From contig SYCH01000024.1 in NCBI GenBank assembly GCA_005787025.1, positions 1-7,694 on the forward strand: 7,694 nt of DNA, in the 5' to 3' direction. Under the pieces are notes generated by a model. The model saw nothing but the letters and a program-made list of their open reading frames with translations, did no database searches and had not been told where the DNA came from. The position numbers were made by a program, and so were the translations under genes. Below, one piece after another: positions 5,086-7,694 of this stretch. The stretch comes from Actinomycetota bacterium. GTDB taxonomy: Bacteria; Actinomycetota; Acidimicrobiia; Acidimicrobiales; Ilumatobacteraceae. The first letter of the stretch is position 1. Each line of letters starts with the position of its first letter.

Positions 5086-6129
5086 ATGTACAGATTCCTG
5101 CTCGTCGCAACAATTCTGGTCGCGAGCTGTGGAGGTGATTCGGAAAACACTGGATCGAGAGACTCAACTTCGTCACCTCAACAGTCAACTTCGCTGATTA
5201 ATCAATCGTCGACCGACGTGGAAATCACCGACGAAATTCGGAATTCATGGGAGGCCTTAATCGCCGACTTTGAGCCAGATATGGAGCATGCACTTCAGAC
5301 AGCCAACGACGCGATCTTCGGAATCCGAGCGAAGTCCGGTGATTGCTCGACATTCCCGTACATCTCCAGCGAGGTTGGGATCTTCGAATGGAGAGGGACT
5401 TCGTTTGAGTTGGTGAACACTCTCAAGCCTGACGGAACAGCACATGTTCAATTCGTTGATGTGACCGACGATGACATTCCCGAACTCGTCGTAGAAGTTT
5501 TTTGCTACGAGTTCTTTACAAATGTGTATTCGATGGGTTCACAGGGGATCTTCGAAATTGGTCAGGCGAGTTATCTTCGGGATGGAGTTCTCACGCGTTA
5601 CGAGGAACTCTGCCAACCTGATTGTGCGGCAGGCGCCGTAAATTTCTATCAGCTCGTGTGGAACGGTTTCTCATTCGATGAGATTTTGATCGAGAAACAA
5701 CTTCCCGATGTGATTGGGCGGGATTTCGCAGGCCAAGACCTTTCGGGATGGGAAATGGAAGGTTGGGACCTGACCGGAGCTGATCTGAACGTAACGAATC
5801 TGCTCGGTACGAACCTTCGGGGCGCAAATCTCTCTTCGGTCAATCTCGCGAGCGCAAATCTCAGAGAGGCAAATCTTGCCAACGCGAATTTGACGAATGC
5901 CGACTTGTATAGCGCGAACCTCTCCGGAGCGAACCTTGAGGGAGCCGATTTGCGGGGCGCCGACTTGCTCTACACCGACCTCAGCGGAGCAAATCTTCTC
6001 GGAGCGAACCTTACGGGCGTCTATCTCGACACGACTGACTTGACTGGCGCAACAATGCCGGACGGTTCCATGTTCGTCCCGGGACCTGGCTACAACCCTT
6101 GGGAGGACAGTTGCTACGAAGGGTGTTGA
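5086..6129 (+). CDS. Secreted pentapeptide-repeat lipoprotein
   Basis: A 347-residue protein. Residues 1-15 form a short signal peptide with lipobox VASC, predicting lipid attachment at Cys15 and an extracytoplasmic location. A Ser/Thr/Gln-rich linker follows to about 45. Residues about 48-205 form an unrecognised globular region with FVDVTDDDIPELVVEV (123-138), which resembles the acidic loop-plus-strand of VCBS/FG-GAP-type calcium-binding repeats, and several cysteines (87, 140, 176, 180) that could form disulfides. About 22 consecutive A(N/D)LXX pentapeptides follow, with Leu (or Met) at every fifth position from 219 to 324. These should fold as a right-handed quadrilateral beta-helix of five to six coils. 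A short tail ends in C343 and C347. The coding DNA is visibly richer in A+T than its neighbours, and its repeat codons vary. It sits directly after tRNA-Pro, which suggests acquisition. Function unknown. Confidence 0.85.
   Translation: MYRFLLVATILVASCGGDSENTGSRDSTSSPQQSTSLINQSSTDVEITDEIRNSWEALIADFEPDMEHALQTANDAIFGIRAKSGDCSTFPYISSEVGIFEWRGTSFELVNTLKPDGTAHVQFVDVTDDDIPELVVEVFCYEFFTNVYSMGSQGIFEIGQASYLRDGVLTRYEELCQPDCAAGAVNFYQLVWNGFSFDEILIEKQLPDVIGRDFAGQDLSGWEMEGWDLTGADLNVTNLLGTNLRGANLSSVNLASANLREANLANANLTNADLYSANLSGANLEGADLRGADLLYTDLSGANLLGANLTGVYLDTTDLTGATMPDGSMFVPGPGYNPWEDSCYEGC
5728..6060 (+). repeat. 15-bp periodic repeat encoding the pentapeptides
   Basis: About 22 in-frame 15-bp units encode A(N/D)LXX. 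The units share the Ala-Asn/Asp-Leu core but use different synonymous codons (AAC CTT, AAT CTC, AAT CTT, AAT TTG). The array is therefore old or under protein-level selection rather than a fresh expansion. A few units remain near-identical, for example around 5925 and 6002. Confidence 0.85.
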
Positions 6130-6140
6130 GTCCTTCTTTT
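6118..6140 (+). terminator. Weak intrinsic terminator overlapping the lipoprotein stop codon
   Basis: GAAGG (6118-6122) pairs with CCTTC (6132-6136), with a possible extra G-U pair, and TTTT follows directly (6137-6140). The stop TGA (6127-6129) lies in the loop. The stem is short but the T-run is the only one of its kind in the window. Confidence 0.35.
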
Positions 6141-6329
6141 CCCAACTTGATCCAAACAATCTCCGCTGGTTGGAGCGATCACTACGAAATCGCCGTCCTC
6201 GCTGACGTATCTCCGCGTGAAACACTCGCAAACGCCACCATGCACCAAGTCTTCGCCGCTCCGATCACCGCCACGCCTCCCATCGAGAAGTTCCTTTCCG
6301 ATATCTCAGAATCGGCGTACGCTCGGAAT
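6130..6329. other. Non-coding stretch between the lipoprotein and mazG genes
   Basis: About 200 bp with no gene I can support. A frame continuous with mazG stays open here but resembles nothing. It contains a short dyad, CCGAT (6298-6302) and ATCGG (6311-6315), just before the mazG -10 box, and composition drifts back towards high GC. No tRNA 3'-end duplicate is seen. Confidence 0.5.
6318..6329 (+). promoter_or_regulatory. -10 element for the leaderless mazG-like transcript
   Basis: TACGCT (6318-6323) ends 6 nt before GTG 6330, the same spacing as at the lipoprotein gene. There is no Shine-Dalgarno and no clear -35. It supports the short mazG start. Confidence 0.5.
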
Positions 6330-6608
6330 GTGGACATCGCCCAACTGCAAGACGTCATCGAGCGCACATACGGCGAACGTGATCGCAGCCGCGGTGTGCC
6401 GTCCACCGTGGCCTGGCTGGCCGAGGAAGTGGGCGAACTGGCCCAAGCGGTACGCAAGGGCAGTCGCGACCAACAGTTGCACGAGTTCGCCGACGTTTTG
6501 GCATGGGTGGCCACGCTCGCCAATCAGATGGGCATCGACCTGAACGAAGCGGTGTCGCGTTACGCCGACGGTTGCCCCACTTGCTCGGCTCTCCCCTGCG
6601 TCTGCTGA
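6330..6608 (+). CDS. mazG: MazG-like NTP pyrophosphohydrolase with four-cysteine tail
   Basis: A 92-residue single-domain MazG-type protein; the family hydrolyses (d)NTPs to NMP and pyrophosphate, typically to clear damaged or excess nucleotides. The Mg2+-binding signature EExxE...ExxD is intact: E32, E33, E36 in WLAEEVGELAQAV, then E52 and D55 in LHEFADVLAW. The C-terminus GCPTCSALPCVC has C82, C85, C90 and C92, arranged CxxC-x4-CxC like a small metal site; this is not part of E. coli MazG. The protein is far shorter than the two-domain E. coli enzyme and is expected to work as a dimer or tetramer. I chose GTG 6330 because the conserved region begins at once and a -10 box lies 6 nt upstream. 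An ATG at 6099 in the same frame would add 77 residues without family similarity and overlap the previous gene. Confidence 0.85.
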   Translation: MDIAQLQDVIERTYGERDRSRGVPSTVAWLAEEVGELAQAVRKGSRDQQLHEFADVLAWVATLANQMGIDLNEAVSRYADGCPTCSALPCVC

Positions 6609-6610
6609 TC

Positions 6611-6662
6611 CGATCTGGGTCGATGAAGTAACCGAAAACGGGCACTTTCGGTACCCAGATCG
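6611..6662. terminator. Bipartite hairpin between convergent mazG and asd, probable bidirectional terminator
   Basis: The outer arms CGATCTGGGT (6611-6620) and ACCCAGATCG (6653-6662) are perfect complements. The inner arms ACCGAAA (6631-6637) and TTTCGGT (6646-6652) are also perfect, with an 8-nt loop. The 3' strand is continuous, so the whole is a 17-bp stem with a 10-nt bulge on the 5' side. It fills the gap between the two stop codons (6606-6608 and 6669-6671). No T-tract follows on either strand. Confidence 0.7.
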
Positions 6663-6668
6663 CGGGGG

Positions 6669-7688
6669 TTACAGGAAGAGTTCGGCGATCTGCACGGCGT
6701 TCAGCGCCGCGCCCTTGCGCAGGTTGTCGTTGCTCACGAACAGCACCAGTCCGCGACCATCGTCCATCGACAGATCCTGACGAATGCGTCCCACGTAACT
6801 GGGGTCCTTGCCCGCGGCTTCCAGCGGCGTGGGAACGTCCAGTACCACCACACCGGGTGCGCCCTGCAACAACTCGGTCGCGCGCGCCACCGAGATGGGC
6901 TTGGCGAACTCGGCGTTGATGCTCAACGAGTGTCCGGTGTACACGGGCACGCGCACGCAGGTACCCGACACGCGCAGATTCGGGATGGCCAGAATCTTGC
7001 GGCTCTCGTTGCGCAGCTTCTGTTCCTCGTCGGTTTCGAACGAATCGTCATCGGCGTACTTGCCGGCGTACGGCAACACGTTGTACGCGATGTGCTTGGC
7101 GAACTTGGTGGGCGCCGGATAGCTGACGGCCTCACCGTCGTAGGTCAGGTCGCGGGCGCGGTCGGTGACCTCGCGCGACTGCTTGTCCAGTTCGTCCACA
7201 CCGGCCAAGCCGCCACCCGACACCGCCTGGTACGTGCTCACGACCAGTCGCTGCAAACCGGCTTCGTCGTGCAGCGGCTTCAACACCGGCATGGCGGCCA
7301 TGGTGGTGCAGTTCGGATTGGCGATGATGCCCTGGGTCGCGTTGCGGATCTCGCCGGGGTTCACCACGCTCACCACCAGCGGCACCTCGGGATCCATGCG
7401 CCACGCCGGCGAGTTGTCGAGCACGGTCACACCGGCGGCGGCGAAACGCGGCGCCAGCGCACGACTGGACGTCGCACCCGACGAGAACAACGCGATGTCG
7501 AGACCGCTGGGGTCGGCCAACTCGGCGTCTTCAACGGTGACGGAGCCGCCCTTCCACGGCAGGGTGCTTCCCGCCGAACGAGCCGAGGCGAAGAAACGAA
7601 TCTCCTCGATGGGAAAGTTCCGCTCGGCCAACAGCGTGCGCATGACGCCGCCGACTTGCCCCGTTGCACCCACTACTCCGATACGCAT
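6669..7688 (-). CDS. asd: Aspartate-semialdehyde dehydrogenase
   Basis: A complete 339-residue enzyme of normal length. It catalyses NADPH-dependent reduction of L-aspartyl-4-phosphate to aspartate semialdehyde in the cytosol, the branch point to lysine/diaminopimelate, threonine, methionine and isoleucine. An N-terminal Rossmann motif GATGQVG (7-13) binds NADP. The catalytic Cys127 is in NPNCTTM (124-130). Gln154 lies in STYQAVSGGG (151-160), and R246 and the general base H253 lie in CVRVPVYTGHS (244-254). The C-terminal SNDNLRKGAALNAVQIAE is typical of the family. The ATG at 7688 starts directly on the dinucleotide fold. Only six bases of upstream sequence are visible, so no promoter or ribosome site can be judged and an upstream partner such as lysC (aspartokinase), a common neighbour, cannot be seen. 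Confidence 0.96.
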   Translation of the reverse strand: MRIGVVGATGQVGGVMRTLLAERNFPIEEIRFFASARSAGSTLPWKGGSVTVEDAELADPSGLDIALFSSGATSSRALAPRFAAAGVTVLDNSPAWRMDPEVPLVVSVVNPGEIRNATQGIIANPNCTTMAAMPVLKPLHDEAGLQRLVVSTYQAVSGGGLAGVDELDKQSREVTDRARDLTYDGEAVSYPAPTKFAKHIAYNVLPYAGKYADDDSFETDEEQKLRNESRKILAIPNLRVSGTCVRVPVYTGHSLSINAEFAKPISVARATELLQGAPGVVVLDVPTPLEAAGKDPSYVGRIRQDLSMDDGRGLVLFVSNDNLRKGAALNAVQIAELFL

Positions 7689-7694
7689 GGGGCG

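Noticed and set aside
5728..6060. CRISPR array or non-coding tandem repeat
   Set aside because: The period is 15 bp, in frame, with no spacers, and it translates to classic A(N/D)LXX pentapeptides.
5086..6129. Gyrase-protecting Qnr/MfpA-type protein
   Set aside because: The signal peptide and lipobox place it outside the cytoplasm, and it has an additional N-terminal domain.
6099..6329. N-terminal extension of the MazG-like protein
   Set aside because: The 77 added residues have no family similarity and overlap the lipoprotein gene, while a -10 box sits 6 nt before GTG 6330.
5004..6330. attR copy of the tRNA-Pro 3' end marking an integrated element
   Set aside because: I looked for the T-arm and acceptor sequence downstream and found no match; there is also no integrase.

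Overview
The window looks like chromosomal DNA from a high-GC actinobacterium, most likely of the class Acidimicrobiia or a relative. Three things point there. Most genes are GC-rich (a sample line inside the second ATPase gene has 44 G/C in 60). There is an adjacent pair of Get3/ArsA-like ATPases like Rv3679/Rv3680 of Mycobacterium tuberculosis. Several genes have a TANNNT box 6-7 nt before the start codon, the layout of leaderless actinobacterial transcripts. The lineage is inferred from gene content, not from a marker search.

Left part (1-2343). The 3' end of selB (selenocysteine elongation factor) runs rightwards and stops back-to-back with a leftward two-gene operon. That operon is a GTG-started NfeD-family membrane protein, whose ClpP-like domain appears to lack its catalytic Ser and Lys, followed with an ATGA overlap by an AlkB-type 2-oxoglutarate/Fe(II) dioxygenase.

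Middle (2344-5003). A 41-bp divergent gap separates nfeD from the two ATPase genes, which also overlap by ATGA. The first ATPase has the canonical GKGGVGKTT P-loop; the second has GSGGVGKTT, so the two sites are not equivalent. A GC-rich hairpin follows, then a probable leaderless gene for a stand-alone receiver-domain protein, then tRNA-Pro(CGG) with an encoded CCA.

Right part (5004-7694). Directly after the tRNA the DNA becomes visibly richer in A+T (sample lines with 32 and 28 G/C in 60). This stretch carries one gene, a secreted lipoprotein with about 22 tandem pentapeptide repeats, which looks acquired. Composition then returns to normal with a small MazG-like pyrophosphohydrolase carrying a four-cysteine tail. 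A two-part hairpin separates it from the convergent asd gene (aspartate-semialdehyde dehydrogenase), which is complete and starts 7 bases before the window ends.

Most genes are housekeeping. The accessory or under-studied parts are the asymmetric ATPase pair with the receiver protein, the NfeD pseudoprotease coupled to AlkB, and the pentapeptide lipoprotein beside the tRNA. I see no CRISPR array, insertion sequence, integrase or toxin-antitoxin pair.
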